From Dryas octopetala (lineage: Eukaryota; Streptophyta; Magnoliopsida; Rosales; Rosaceae), in NCBI GenBank assembly GCA_963921425.1, contig OY992838.1, positions 13,950,001 through 14,014,000 on the forward strand: a stretch of 64,000 nucleotides of DNA, given 5' to 3'. Of the stretch, positions 47,937 to 59,805 are shown in pieces (the stretch's first letter is position 1; the number at the start of each line of letters is the position of its first letter). The notes beneath the pieces are model-generated. The model ran no database searches, had not been told where the DNA came from, and worked only from the letters and a program-made list of their open reading frames with translations. The position numbers and the translations under genes were made by a program.

Positions 47937-49581
47937 TGAAAGTTTAATTTAGGTGATCTATTCACTCAATTAACTTGATTAATTTCACTTTCAGTGATCG
48001 GACCCCAATTTTTGGTTTATGTGATCACTCACGAACTAGTCAACCAAACACAACTCTGACGGTCCAGTAACAAAATGTGAAACTCCACATTGACTTTGAA
48101 AAACCAAAAATCACTTCAGTAAAAACAACACAAATCAAACACACCAAGGATCAAGTGACATCCTATACACTCAGAGGACCCATCACAATAGGCATCCCAG
48201 TGTTATCCACAACTACAGTGGTGTGTGATTATCTAAACAGTTATATAAAGCATATATCAATTTTATGCAAATAGCTCCAGTACAGATTTGTGTTTAAAAG
48301 ATGAGTGAGTCAGTAATCAAAACAACACAAATAGGGAAGACAGAAACACACAAAATGTTCACCCAGAAAAACCACAAAGGGTAAAAACTGGGGGTCTATC
48401 CAGCTGACCAGGCAATCCACTAAATCAGAAGTTCAATACAAAAGAGGGTACTCAGCACACAAGCTCAATCACTAAGTCCTATACTAAGTGGCAGCTATCT
48501 TACCCATTTTGTGCAACTTCCATACGCAAGGCAGATGGTCATTCATGAAGAAGGCAGCTCCACTCCAAGCTCATCAACCCATGGCACCAATCCGCACCAA
48601 GCTCAGTGGTTTCATCAATGCATGAACATGATATGCAAATATAGGATTCACAAACAAAGATTAATCTTCTCAAGCTATCGGCATGAAAAGATCAATATTG
48701 AATCCTTCAACTTAAATCTAAAATGAATGTGTTTGAAGTATGTATGAAGACATTTAAGCACTCAAACCCATATAGAATTTCAGATTTAACAAAAACAATT
48801 TCAGAAAATCTCTAAGTGATTTTTCAAGAATTAAAAATCATTTTCTGAAAATTTATGAAGATGAGCACCTCACATGGAAAATACCCAGCAGTGAAAACCC
48901 AAGAATTCACGCTCTGAAATGGCTCATCGACGTACACACCAGATCTGGACAGCCAGCCCACTTATCCCCGTACACACCCACGCAAGAGGCATGTTCGCCC
49001 ATGCCACGTGGAAGCCAATCAATGGCTGTCCACAAGAGACGGATTAAGGGCATATTCCCTTTGTCCTAGAGGGGTATCCTAGTATTTACTAAGGATAGAA
49101 AAAATCAGCTGTCAAAAGGAATTTTGCATTTAAAAATCAGAATGTAGAAGATGATGAATAGTGTGTGTGCGTGAATGGGAAAGAGGAAATCAGATCTGAA
49201 TGCTACAGTGGAGAAAACAAGTCTTGTGCAATGCACATGCATGTCTAATACTAAATAGAATATGGGCTTTCAAAGAATTGGGCTTAAAAAGCAAAACCCG
49301 AAATGACCCACTGTAGCAACTGTAATTTAAGTAACAGTCACTGTACGTGAAAAACAGTGTTCATTATGATCAGTGAATGACTAGTCAAATAGACAAAAAT
49401 CTGTTAATTTCATGAAATGAATGAAGTGCAGTATACCTTGTGACTTGTTCATTCTTGACTTCTTCAAAGCAGCAGACCTTGTCCTAAATCTAGCCTAGAG
49501 CTTGTGAGTGAATAAATACAAATTAATACAATTGTTTTGACAAGGAAAATAGCCAACATTAACAAATCCTAGAAACTAACA
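47937..49581 (-). repeat. 5' LTR of the copia element
   Basis: Starts (minus strand) TGTTAGTTTCTAGGATTTG and ends TTAAACTTTCA, two bases before the primer site; 1645 bases. It is bordered by AAATT at 49582-49586. It should hold the element's promoter and poly(A) site; I did not fix them. Confidence 0.7.
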
Positions 49582-49586
49582 AAATT

Positions 49587-50043
49587 AAAAAAAAATCATT
49601 TCATATATATTTTTTTAATTATTATTAGAATGTCATGCTATTAAATTATAATGTAAAATTGAGATATTTAACTAATAAAAAAATAGATAATTAGGCTTAG
49701 GTCCTTTAGAAAAACAGTTTTTAGATGGAGACCGGGAGTGTTTTAAAATTTATAAGAAAATCTTTTTAATTTATAATAATTTATAAGAAAATCCTTTTAA
49801 TTCATAATAAAGTCCTTTCCCGATTTGAAGGGTATTTCTCCTCCTAGGGTGTAGTGTAGAATGGGCTTTGTAGAGACTACATGTTAGGTTTTAACTCCAC
49901 CCAAAATCTTGGAGTTAAAACTTAATATAAAGCCGTAAAGAAGAAAAATAAAAAGACTTAATTAAAAACCCTAAATCACTACCAGTCTTAGTCTAAGAAA
50001 AACGATAAAACAGTCCCTAAAAAAATTCTAAAAAAAACTAGTA
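49587..50043. other. AT-rich intergenic spacer
   Basis: No gene is seen. It contains a short direct repeat (TTTATAAGAAAATCCTTTTAATT near 49750 and 49785). Confidence 0.35.
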
Positions 50044-50053
50044 AAATTTAGAG

Positions 50054-50427
50054 GAGTTAATTACACTTACACCCCCTGAGGTTTATCGTTTTTTCACATA
50101 CACACCCTGAGATTTCAATAATTACACATACACTCTCTGAGGTTTCAAAACTGTTGCATATAACCTCCTATATGAGATGAAAAATGATGAGAAATTATGC
50201 AAAAAAAGTATGCTAAGGGGTGAAATGGCCTAATAAGATTACTCAAGGTGTAAGGTCCAACCTCAATACAAATATTTTCTTTTTTGTTTATTTATTTTTT
50301 TCTCTTGTAGCTAGGGGGTTATATGCAATAGTTTTGAAACCTCAGGGGGTGTATGTGTAATTTTTGAAACCCTAGGGGTATATGTGAAAAGACGATAAAC
50401 CTCAGGATGTGTAAGTGTAATTAACTC
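50054..50427. mobile_element. MITE copy 2, GAGTTAATTACAC-ended, perfect TSD
   Basis: Same ends and interior as 22879-23223. The flanks AAATTTAGAG at 50044-50053 and 50428-50437 are identical over ten bases, of which nine or ten are the target duplication. The terminal arms are about 95 bases. A non-autonomous Mutator-type element is the likeliest class from the duplication length. Confidence 0.85.
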
Positions 50428-50574
50428 AAATTTAGAGCCCAAACTTCTAATATTATTTTAAACCCAAAATCAGTGGTAACAGTTTGAGCCCAAATCTACT
50501 AATCAAAAACCTATTATAAGCTCAACACTTATTAATCAATTAAAGATTCATAAAACTAAGCCCAAACCTAACAC

Positions 50575-53500
50575 CAAGGAGTGAAATTTCGAAAATTTTG
50601 CCGAAATTTTCGTTTTTTTGGGATCCGAAATTTTATCACATAACCCTTAATTTTCGGTAATTTTTCGGCGAAATTTGAGCCAAATTTCGACTAAATTTCG
50701 CTGTAAATTTTGAAATTTCGCTGTACCTCATCACTCGGATCTCTCTCTTTTTCATCCACACACTCAGATCTCTCCTTCTTCAGTTCTTCTCTCTGTCTTC
50801 TCCCCTGCGCAAAACATTTCTCTCCCCTTGCCTCCTCCGGCGTGACTCTCTCTCTCTTCACTTTGTCTTATCCGCCTGCGACAGCCCCTTGCTTCCTTCT
50901 CCAGCGTGACTCTCTCTCTCTCTCTCTTCACTCTGTCTTCTCCACCTGCGACAACGCCTTGCCTCCTTCTCCGGCGTGACTCCCTGCAAAGTCTGCAACT
51001 TTCTTCCCCGGCGAGACCCCTGCAAGGTTTGTACTACAAATATAAACTCAGTTAGTTGGATACGTGTGTGTTGAGTATTGAATTCAATTTGCAGTTTTGA
51101 ACTGTGATCTACATTTTTGGCTTGTTTTTGCCGATTTAGATTCGGGATATTGGTAATTTGTGGAATGCATGACAACATTTTTGTAGTTTGATGTGAGTTT
51201 GAAGTGGGTTGTGTACTAAATTTATGGTTCTTCCTTTGAATAGTCGCCAGGGGTCAATCTGATTCGGAAGTGGATGTTTCTGACTCTGTGGAACAAAGTC
51301 TGGAACTTTTTTTTTTTTTTTTATTGTTTTTATGGCATGCTTCTGAATAATTTTTTGAAGTAACGAATCTGAATGTTTTGTGTAGTTTCAGTGCATTTCT
51401 CAGTTTGTATGTATGGTAGTATATGAATTGAAATTTGTTTTGTCAAAAAGCTTGATTCTATTATCGATTTTGTTTATATCATGCTATATAATACAGGTTG
51501 TGGTGGAGAAACTGGAGATATTATAATGATTTTATCGAATAAATTTATCACCTTTTTATCACTTGTTTGGTAATATAATGATTATACAGCCACTTCTTAA
51601 TTTCTTATAGAAACAAATTTATTTATTTTATTTTATTTTGCTATGGCCGGGATTGTTGCTTTCATAACAAGGTTGAGGAGGCAATTAATCTTATATTCTT
51701 ATCTAAGAAATGGATGATTTGTTTTATTATATTATTTTATTTCTTAATTTATTTTTGTGAAAGGATTTATTGTTAATTAAGTGTTCCACAGTTATTAATG
51801 TATATTTGATTGTGATTTTTCATATTTGATTGTGATTGTGTATTTCTGTATATTGATTGTGATTTTGCATATTTGATTGTTATTTTGCATATTTGATTGT
51901 TATTATGATTATTGTGAATTTGTGATTGTGTATGTCTTTTGTTATTAGGTACTAATATAGACAGTGGAGGAAGAGTACGTGATTCAGCTTGGGAGCATGC
52001 ACTTCCAAATCCGGCTAATAAACAAGGTTCAATATACAAATATTGTGGCCTTGTAATGAATGGTGGTGGAGTGACAAGACTGAAATACCACCTTGCAGGT
52101 ATGGATCCTGGAAGCAATGTGAAACGTTGCACTAGTGTCCCACCAGAGGTGAAAGAACACATTGCAAACACCTCGGGATATAAATAACAATAAAGGAACA
52201 AGAAAGCACAACAAATAGAAGAGATTCAAGCAGAACTTCGTGGAGAAGGTCATATAAACTTGAGTGACAGTGACGACGACGATGATGATGATTATAATGA
52301 TGATATGGGGCCTGAAGAGCGAAGAAATTTTTGAGCTGCAATTCGACAATCCAAAGCAGCACAATGGGATAGGGAACACCTACATAAAGTCCCGAATAGG
52401 AGACAAGGTTCTGGGTCTAGTAGTGGTTCACAGTTGAGAAGAGGATCAAGCATGAGGGAATCACAACCAACACCCCCACTAGCACCAAGCCTCTACAAGT
52501 CATCTAAAGCACGCCAAAAGAGTGCTAAAAATCTCTTTTCTGGAGGGTCAATCAAAGAGAAGATGCAGGGCTTGATAGCCAAGTTCTTCATCTACGAAAA
52601 TGTTCCTCCTTCAAAAGCAGCATCTCATCATTTCAAAAATTTGGTGATAGGATGTCAGCAGGTAGGAGAAGGAGTGGAACCTCCATCACCTTATCAAATA
52701 CAGAATGTATATTTGGAAAAGGAATTTAATGAAATGTAAGAGCATGTCAACAACTTGAAGAAGGATTGAGCAACTTATGGTTGCACAATCATGTCCGATG
52801 GTTGGACAGGTCCAACCAAGTTGTCTATTATAAACTTCATGGCATACTCAAGAGGTAAGACTATATTCCTTAAGTTCGTTGATTCTTCAAATTGCATAAA
52901 GGATGCAATATATATATTTGGGCTACTGAAGGATGTAATGGAGGAGGTTGGACCAGACAATGTTGTTCAAGTTGTCACTGACAATGGTTCCGCATATGTC
53001 GCCGCAGGGAAGAAGTTAATGAAAAAATATAATGTGTACTGGACGTCGTGTACGGCACATTGCATTGATCTCATGTTCGAAGAGATTGGGAAGAACCAGT
53101 CGGTTGCTAAGGTGATAAAAAAGGCTCAAAAGATCACAAATTTTATTTACAACCATAACTGGTTGTTGGCAAAGATGCGTGAGATTTGTGGTGGAGATAT
53201 TATTCGTCCTGGTCCCACCCGATTTGCTACCCACTATTTTGCATTGGATAGTTTGTATCGAAAGATGATTGGGTTGAAGCAATTGTTCACTTGTAATGAT
53301 TGGGGCAATAGCAACTTCCGACGAGGAGAAGCAGGACAACAGGTGGAATCCATAGTACTTGATCACTCATTTTGGCAACAGGTGCTTAAGATTTGCGGTT
53401 TGTTAGAACCTCTATACCTAGTTTTACGTGTTGTCGATACAGAGGTGTATCCTACTATGGGATCCGTTTATGAGTTGATGCGTCGTGTAAAGGAAGAATT

Positions 53501-55540
53501 ATTACTTAAACACGGTGCACGGTGGGTGGTAAAAATCATCGATGATCGATGGTTTAAAACATTACAACACGATTTGCATGCAGCAGGTAACCTAAATATG
53601 TTTAATTTAAATTTAATTCCGCATGTTTTTTCATTGATCTAAGTTATCTAACTTTAAATTATTGTTACTAAATATGTATTTCAATATTTACTTGATGCAG
53701 CTCACTATTTAAATCCTCGCTACCAATATAAAGAAGGCGTGGCAAATGATGGTGAACTTATTCGGGCTGTGCACAATGTATATAAAACATTGGATCCTTA
53801 TTCAACAGAAGTTGCCCAATTTGGAAATGAGGTGAAAATAACTTGCCATAACACTTTAGTTTACTTTGTGAAAATAACTTGCCATAACACTTTAAAAAAT
53901 TTAATTGTCTTAAGTTTTATATTTTGATGGATATTGTATGATTTGCATCTAGCTAACTTATTTCAAAGATGCGAAAAGAATGTTCGGAGAGCGAGCTGCA
54001 ATTGCCGCTAGATAAAAAATGTCTCCTAGTAAGTATACACCGTACTTTTATTAGTTGGATCAATTGAATAGTTGAACTTACACTCATAATTTTGTACAAT
54101 TCAGGTGAATGGTGGATCATGTATGAGACTGATGCGCCTACTGTAAGAAAATTAGCCATCAAAGTTCTTTCACAAACGGCGTCATCATCCGCTTGTGAAA
54201 GAAACTGGAGCACTTTCGTTCTCATACACACCAAGCAAAGAAACAGGCTTTCATATAGTAGGTTAGAAAAGATAGTCTATTGTTACTATAATATGAAGCT
54301 TGCAATTCGAGACAAACAAGCTGAGGAAGATCGCGTCGACAACTATGATCCGCTGGATATGTTTGAAAATTGTATGGGGGATGATGATGCAGAGGAAAAC
54401 CAGCTTTATCAGTGGATCAGGCCCATCCATCTAGATGATGACGCAGGCAATCCAGATCCTGATGTTGCAGCTCAAGCACGCCAAGAAGGTATCAATGTGG
54501 AAAGAGTTCTTAATGAGGAGGTGGGCCCTACTGAGAGTTTTGAGAAACTTATGCGAGGTCCAATAAATCGCAACGAAAATGTTCCCACTAATCCTTCTCG
54601 ATCAGGCACAATTATGACACATGATCAGACACACCTACCAACAGTGGAAGTAGAGGTGGTGGTGAGGGTGGTGGTGGTGGTAGAAATGAAGATAACACTG
54701 GAGATGATCAATACGATATCATTCGATTTACTGGCGAAGAAAACTACACTCATGCAACACAAGATGAGGATCATGGGAGTAGGCATACAGGACGGGGAAT
54801 TGGTGTCATTGGAAAGGATTACAATCGCAGGAAAAGAGGTAATGTTGGTATGATACTAGAAGAAGAGGATTCGTTATCCACCACTTTTGGTTCTATGGGG
54901 GTAGCAGATGATAATTACAATTATGGGCAAAACCCTCCAATAGTCTACCCACCATATCCTTTTTACTTAGGTGAGTCTGGCAGTAGCTCTTCAAATGAGT
55001 ATGGCTATGGGCAAATCCCACCACAAATACCACCTTCTGATCCATACGGTTGGCATGTTGGGAATTATATGCAAAGTTATGTTGGAGATGTATTTTGGGG
55101 TGATTATTTTTCGCAATTCACCTACTCTGGACATGATGATACTGAAGACAGCGAAAATTTTGAACCTGCTAGAAACTCTATGTGGTATTGAATACTTATT
55201 TAATTCATGATTTAAAATTGTAATATAAATAAATTTGAGGTGTTATTTATATAATTATTAATTAGTGACTCATTTTTTTAATAGTATTTACCACCAGCGC
55301 ACATTATATTCATCTTATATTACATAAAACTTACTATATAATTTAGTTTCTTCAATATTTTTTATCAATATAGTAGATAATATGTTAAATAAGCATATTG
55401 TCAAGTTTCATTCAAAATTTCCATATTTTGATAGCAATTTTCGTCATTTTTATTTAATTTTGTCGAAATCGAAATTTTCACAAAAATTTCCGTCGAAATT
55501 TCTATTGAAAATTTTTTCGAAACCGAAATTTTACTCCTTG
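50575..55540 (+). mobile_element. Complete hAT transposon with exact 8-bp TSD
   Basis: The left terminus CAAGGAGTGAAATTTCG and the reverse complement of the right terminus CAAGGAGTAAAATTTCG match at 16 of 17. The subterminal 200 bases are filled with short GAAATTTCG/CGAAATTT words on both sides, typical transposase-binding clusters. The flanks CCTAACAC at 50567-50574 and 55541-55548 are identical, an 8-base duplication as expected for hAT. The interior encodes a BED/DUF659/hAT-C transposase (51950-55191). The right 250 bases are closely related to those of the element at 62745-63963. Confidence 0.92.
51950..55191 (+). pseudogene. hAT transposase (BED, DUF659, hAT-C), inactivated
   Basis: A likely intron ends at 51949. 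The BED finger exon follows (DSAWEHALPNPANK, MNGGGVTRLKYHLAG); the first zinc Cys reads Tyr (YKYC). Stops break the frame near 52185, 52191, 52333, 52737 and 52767. The DUF659/core frame 52791-53590 is open (TIMSDGWTGPTKLS, VVTDNGSAYVAAGK, CTAHCIDLMFEEIG, RPGPTRFATHY). Introns follow near 53588-53700 and after 53830, then a short exon with a stop, then the dimerisation domain (EWWIMYETDAPTVRKLAIKV, SACERNWSTF) at 54105-54640. A frameshift near 54650 leads into a Gly/Tyr/Pro-rich tail ending at 55191. The protein as it stands cannot be made, although single readable blocks remain long. Confidence 0.85.
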
Positions 55541-56522
55541 CCTAACACTAACACCCTGTATAACTTGTACGTTTTGCCCATTCAAACAAACAGAGAACAA
55601 AACCAGCGTTCTGTGCTTGAGCGAGAGTGAGACAGAGAGAGCGAGACAGCGGAAGAGGAGGAGAGACAGACAGAGCAAGACAGAGAGAGCACAAAGCTCA
55701 CAGCTGCTGAATGAAGGTTCCTGCTCAAACTTTGGGTGCTGAAACTCTCATAAATTGGTGCAATTTATTGAGAGTTTTATTTTGGGTTTTGATATTCTAA
55801 TGTTAATTCATTGATCAGGTTTCTTAATTAGTAGATGGGTATAGAAAATTAGGGCTAATTTGGCTTGATTTCTCATTCTTCCCTTTTTTTTTTAATTTTT
55901 TCCTCTGAATTTCGGTGAATGTCGGTATAATATCGGGGATTTCCGATATTTTCGACGATATCTTCGAAATATCGGGGGATACGGGTGAAGATTTTGCTTC
56001 ACCCTCCCTATCGAAAAAGCCACATTTCGGATTGTCGCCCGATATTTTGAACACTGGGGTTTGGCATGCTTCATTTACAGGAATAAGTAAATGCCCTTTT
56101 CTCATTACCTTGGCACTAAAAAATTCACCTTCCCAATATCTTGATGAGTTTCATTCATTTTTTCAAGTTCTCAGGTGAGTCGGGCCTTTCCTTGAGTTCT
56201 AACAAACACAAAAAGAAGGTTTGTCCCTTTGCTTTTTATTTGTTTATTTATTCTCTTTTGATTAATTTCCTCCGCGTTATGGACTTCTAATGCCTGGTGA
56301 AATATGGATTTGCAAATAGCAAGTGCAGTTTTCCTAAACTTCAATACCTATAAGTTTGGAGATAATTGTAGAATAAAGTTTCTTTATTTTTATTATTTTA
56401 CAAACAGAAAGGAATTATAATTTCTCTTTTTGTTTTTTTTTGTTTCCACATTCCACATTCCAGATTAAAGATTTTCAATTTTTTTTTGTTAGAGTTAGGG
56501 TTTAGTAAGAGGTGTGACGATT
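55541..56522 (+). promoter_or_regulatory. Ferredoxin gene upstream region and probable 5' leader
   Basis: Right after the hAT duplication the host DNA resumes. 55590-55700 is a purine-rich leader-like block (repeated GAGACAGAGAGAGC words), followed by an apparent leader intron. 55900-56060 carries repeated ATATCGGGG / CCGATATTTT words ending GATATTTTGAACACTGG, probably a MITE fragment in that intron. The coding start is at 56523. Confidence 0.5.
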
Positions 56523-59181
56523 ATGTTTTCTTCTCAAGTATCAAGAATCGGAGTTTTGATGCTGAAACAGCTCTCCAGAGGTATGCACTGAAAAATAAGA
56601 TGGTTTATTTAGCTAATGTCTGTGACTCTGTGTGAAGCTCACCTTGTTAAATCCAAAAGTTTTTTTGTAAATTTTACTCAATTCGATGTTACTCTCTGTA
56701 CATTGTCATATGGGTCCCAATTGCATGCTGCTTTTGCAATCTGCAGGCAAATCCACATCCACAACTAGAGCAGGATATATGAGTAGCTCTTACAGCCAAT
56801 ACTTGCAACCTCTGGTCAGTTACCTCTTCTGATATAAATTGATATCATCTGACTGCTCACTTCACTTGAATAGCTATCGGTGTTGCCGTTTGTTTGTTGT
56901 AAATCATCTTGGATGCTTAATTCAGTACAACATGAAGGGTTGAAGAAACAAAGGAATTACAAAAATCTTATAATTAAATGGCACCAATTGAGTTTATCTG
57001 GATCTTCTTTTGTCTACAAATAATGGGTGGCTATGGGATTAACTGGTAGGATTAATAAGATTTATTCCCTTGAGAATTATAGGGCAGGAAAGGGGAGCTG
57101 CTAACCATATATGATTTCTTCTTACACTTCTTGGTGGAGCTATATTAGAAACCATTACTTGTGCTCTTACAGTTGAGCGATTTTTGTACAGTAATGTCAT
57201 ATAGTGCACAGGATTCTTTGTTATATGGTATAGAATGGAGGAATATTCTTGCAGACCTAGTAAACAGTGCCTTGGAAGTGTAGGAGGTATAGGCTTTATC
57301 CTGGTAAGTGGACCGTATTCATTCCACGTTAGGTTTTATTTATAAAGGGTCGTAATTGTCCTACTTCAAGTGAGGAAAATTTGTCTACCTGGATTTTTCG
57401 TATCAAAGGAGTGAAATACCCATGTTTCCTTCCATTTTCAAATTTATGTCAGCATTTAAGAACAACGGCATACAAACAAAGTGAGTTAAATAACTATAAA
57501 TTTGGCAAGCAGTTTGGGAATGGTTTTGGAGAGATTCAAGAACGGGATATTTGATTGCCAAAACCATTTTTTTAACCTAAATGAAGAAACATGTGTTATT
57601 CCAATTGTTTGGAGTGCTTTATATTTTATGAATAAATTGGGAACTGAAAACAATATTTGAATGTGATATGTTGTCAAAATTATGCTCAGTGTACATGGGT
57701 TGAAGATGATTAACGTGAAGTGCTGAGTAGCTTTAAATTATGTATTTTATTTAGAATGAGCTTGTATTCATGTTTTTGTTCTCATTTAGATTATATTTGT
57801 GATTATTTTTTTCTGAACAGTATGATCAGCAGTCTGAAACTAAGTTATTCCAGGGAGCCATCTTTCAGAAGCATCATCACCTTTCTACTGATACTGCAAG
57901 CAATTCTTCAAATGAAGAGATTGAGAAGAAAGAAAAGTAAGTTATTTTGGCTTTACATGGTTTATGGCTATGCATTGAAAATTGTAACCAGTAAAATTGT
58001 TAGGGGATGAGTTCAGAGGAACATGATAATAGTAGGAGAGTGTGGTCAAATGTATATACATACATTTTAACATATATTTATGCATTTATTTGTAAAAATT
58101 TGTTGCATTTTGGTGTATCTTATAGCAACATTTTTCCATTTGTCTATTTAGGATCACATCATGCCCTAATTTTCCTTTGAGCTGACATATGCAGTAAGAT
58201 TATTTTGTTGTTTGTTCACATACAGATGAATTATTTGCAGGATATCTGTGACATTTGTTGATAAGGATGGAGAGGAGAAACATATTAAGGTTCCAATTGG
58301 AATGTCTATGCTAGAAGCTGCCCATGAAAATGATATAGAGCTTGAAGGCAAGGTTCTGGTGCTTATTTAATATAGTCGTTTTCACCTTAAACCTAAATCT
58401 GTTTCATCAATTACTGTTGTCCCCTGGATAACTGTTTTACTGGAATCATTTGTTTGAGGTTTCATAATTTTCATGCATCTTTACTGATAGTACTGATAGC
58501 CGTTTGTTCAATCAGATTGTCGAATACTTATTGCAAGCCCCTTGATCCGGAACCACCCCCCCTCCCCCTCCTTTCTCTTTTCCACATGTGTACCACCTCT
58601 CTAATAGAGGTGGTGGGACTCACTTGTATAGGTGGGCACCATCTCTATTAGAGAGGTGGTACAAAAAATGTGGTACCCCTAGCATTACTCTTTACAAAAT
58701 CTGATGCTCTCTTTCTTATCTCATATCAGGAGCATGTGAAGGTTCACTTGCTTGTTCAACATGTCATGTGATTGTGATGGTAGGTTGTATATGTTTCAAA
58801 GAAATATGCTTTTAAACTTATATTTGGTTTTCATTGAACTGAAGTATTGAGGAGCTTAGTGTGGAATCATACTGTAGGACGTGGACTATTACAACAAATT
58901 AGAAGATCCAACTGATGAGGAAAATGATATGTTGGATTTGGCTTTTGGACTTACAGAAACGTAGGTTCACGAATTTTCACCTAGATTGTTTTTTTTTTCT
59001 TTCGGTTTTTTTGTTTTTTGTTTTTGCATTTGGTTCATATTGAAATTGATGTTTGTGATCTTGTAGGTCTCGTTTGGGTTGTCAAGTGATTGCAAGCCCT
59101 GAACTTGATGGAGTTCGTTTAGCTATACCTGCTGCCACCCGAAACTTTGCTGTCGATGGCTATGTTCCAAAACCACACTAG
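56523..59181 (+). CDS. MFDX: Mitochondrial adrenodoxin-like [2Fe-2S] ferredoxin
   Basis: Seven coding exons: 56523-56580, 56747-56814, 57821-57936, 58241-58347, 58730-58779, 58878-58960 and 59067-59181, joining to 198 codons. Residues 1-75 are a Ser/Arg-rich mitochondrial presequence (MFSSQVSRIGVLMLKQLSRG). The ferredoxin domain runs from about 82 (ISVTFVDKDGEEKHIKVP). Cluster ligands are Cys119, Cys125, Cys128 (CEGSLACSTC) and Cys166 (SRLGCQV), the CX5CX2CX37C spacing of vertebrate/mitochondrial type. The acidic helix DPTDEENDMLDLAFG binds redox partners. It passes electrons from adrenodoxin reductase for Fe-S assembly and biotin synthesis in the matrix. Intron 4 has a GC donor (GAAG|GCAAGG); other introns are GT-AG. 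The nearest Arabidopsis relatives are the MFDX genes. A hAT element sits directly upstream of the leader. Confidence 0.95.
58590..58662. repeat. Small intronic hairpin
   Basis: In the GC-AG intron of the ferredoxin gene, 58591-58614 (TACCACCTCTCTAATAGAGG) pairs with 58638-58661, and each arm is itself partly palindromic. Likely the remains of a tiny MITE. Confidence 0.65.
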
Positions 59182-59796
59182 ACATGATACAACAGTTCTG
59201 AAAGAGTTGGTTGAGTGTAACGTGTAACATCCCAGTTTTGTAGCTCCTGTATTATCTTGGACCAATGAACCCTAATTGGTCCCTTTCTCTCTTCTTCTTT
59301 TTTTTTTTTTTTCTTAATTATTGATTATTATGGTTGCTGGTTCTTTATAACTTTTATTATCTGCACTCGGATAAAGAAAAATAAAAGGAACCTTCTCCTT
59401 TTTGGTTTTTTTTTTTAGAAAGGGGAAATTCCAATATTAAACAAGACTAATGCATTAATGAAATTATTTTATTTTATGGTTTATGTTTTATGTTTTATCA
59501 CCACTATAGTGGTATTTTCACTTTGATACATGATAATAAATCAATATCTTACCATGTGGTAATTGATGCTTGCTTCGTCTTTCAATGTCAATCAACCGTT
59601 AATCTTTCTCCAAATTTTTCATTTATTGTTTGCATGGCAGTGGGTCCCTTAAATTGGAGGAACAGTATGCCATGTGGACAAAAAATAAATATTCAAAAAA
59701 ATTTGTTTTGGCCATAAGATGGTGTATGTTAAATATGAAAAAATTGACAACTGCATGCATTTAAATTGATACATATGTTCAATATGAGAGTGCAAT
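59182..59796. other. Ferredoxin 3' region and AT-rich spacer
   Basis: 59182-59400 is likely the 3' UTR, with AATAAAAGG-type words near 59380 as a possible poly(A) signal. The rest is AT-rich; the 75-codon frame at 59490-59717 has no family character. Confidence 0.4.
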
Positions 59797-59805
59797 TACA
59801 AATTA

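Larger units (their letters stand above)
41451..49581 (-). mobile_element. SIRE/Maximus-type copia retrotransposon, nearly complete
   Basis: In minus-strand order: 5' LTR 49581-47937, 2-base spacer, tRNA-Met primer site 47934-47923, gag-pol ORF 47862-42811, about 1.1 kb of 3' untranslated DNA with several purine-rich tracts (AGGGGGAGT on the minus strand at about 41640-41700, and the main one at 41511-41523), and a 3' LTR remnant at 41508-41451. The flanking pentamers AAATT at 41446-41450 and 49582-49586 are identical, fixing both ends. The 3' LTR is only about 58 bases: it starts TGTATTGGTTGATG and ends TTAAACTTTCA, the latter shared exactly with the 5' LTR end. The domain order and the repeated polypurine tracts point to the SIRE lineage. 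Confidence 0.75.

Noticed and set aside
50710-50979. 89-codon Ser/Leu-rich frame near the hAT left end
   Set aside because: CT-rich leader sequence of the transposase gene; no homology to the BED start.
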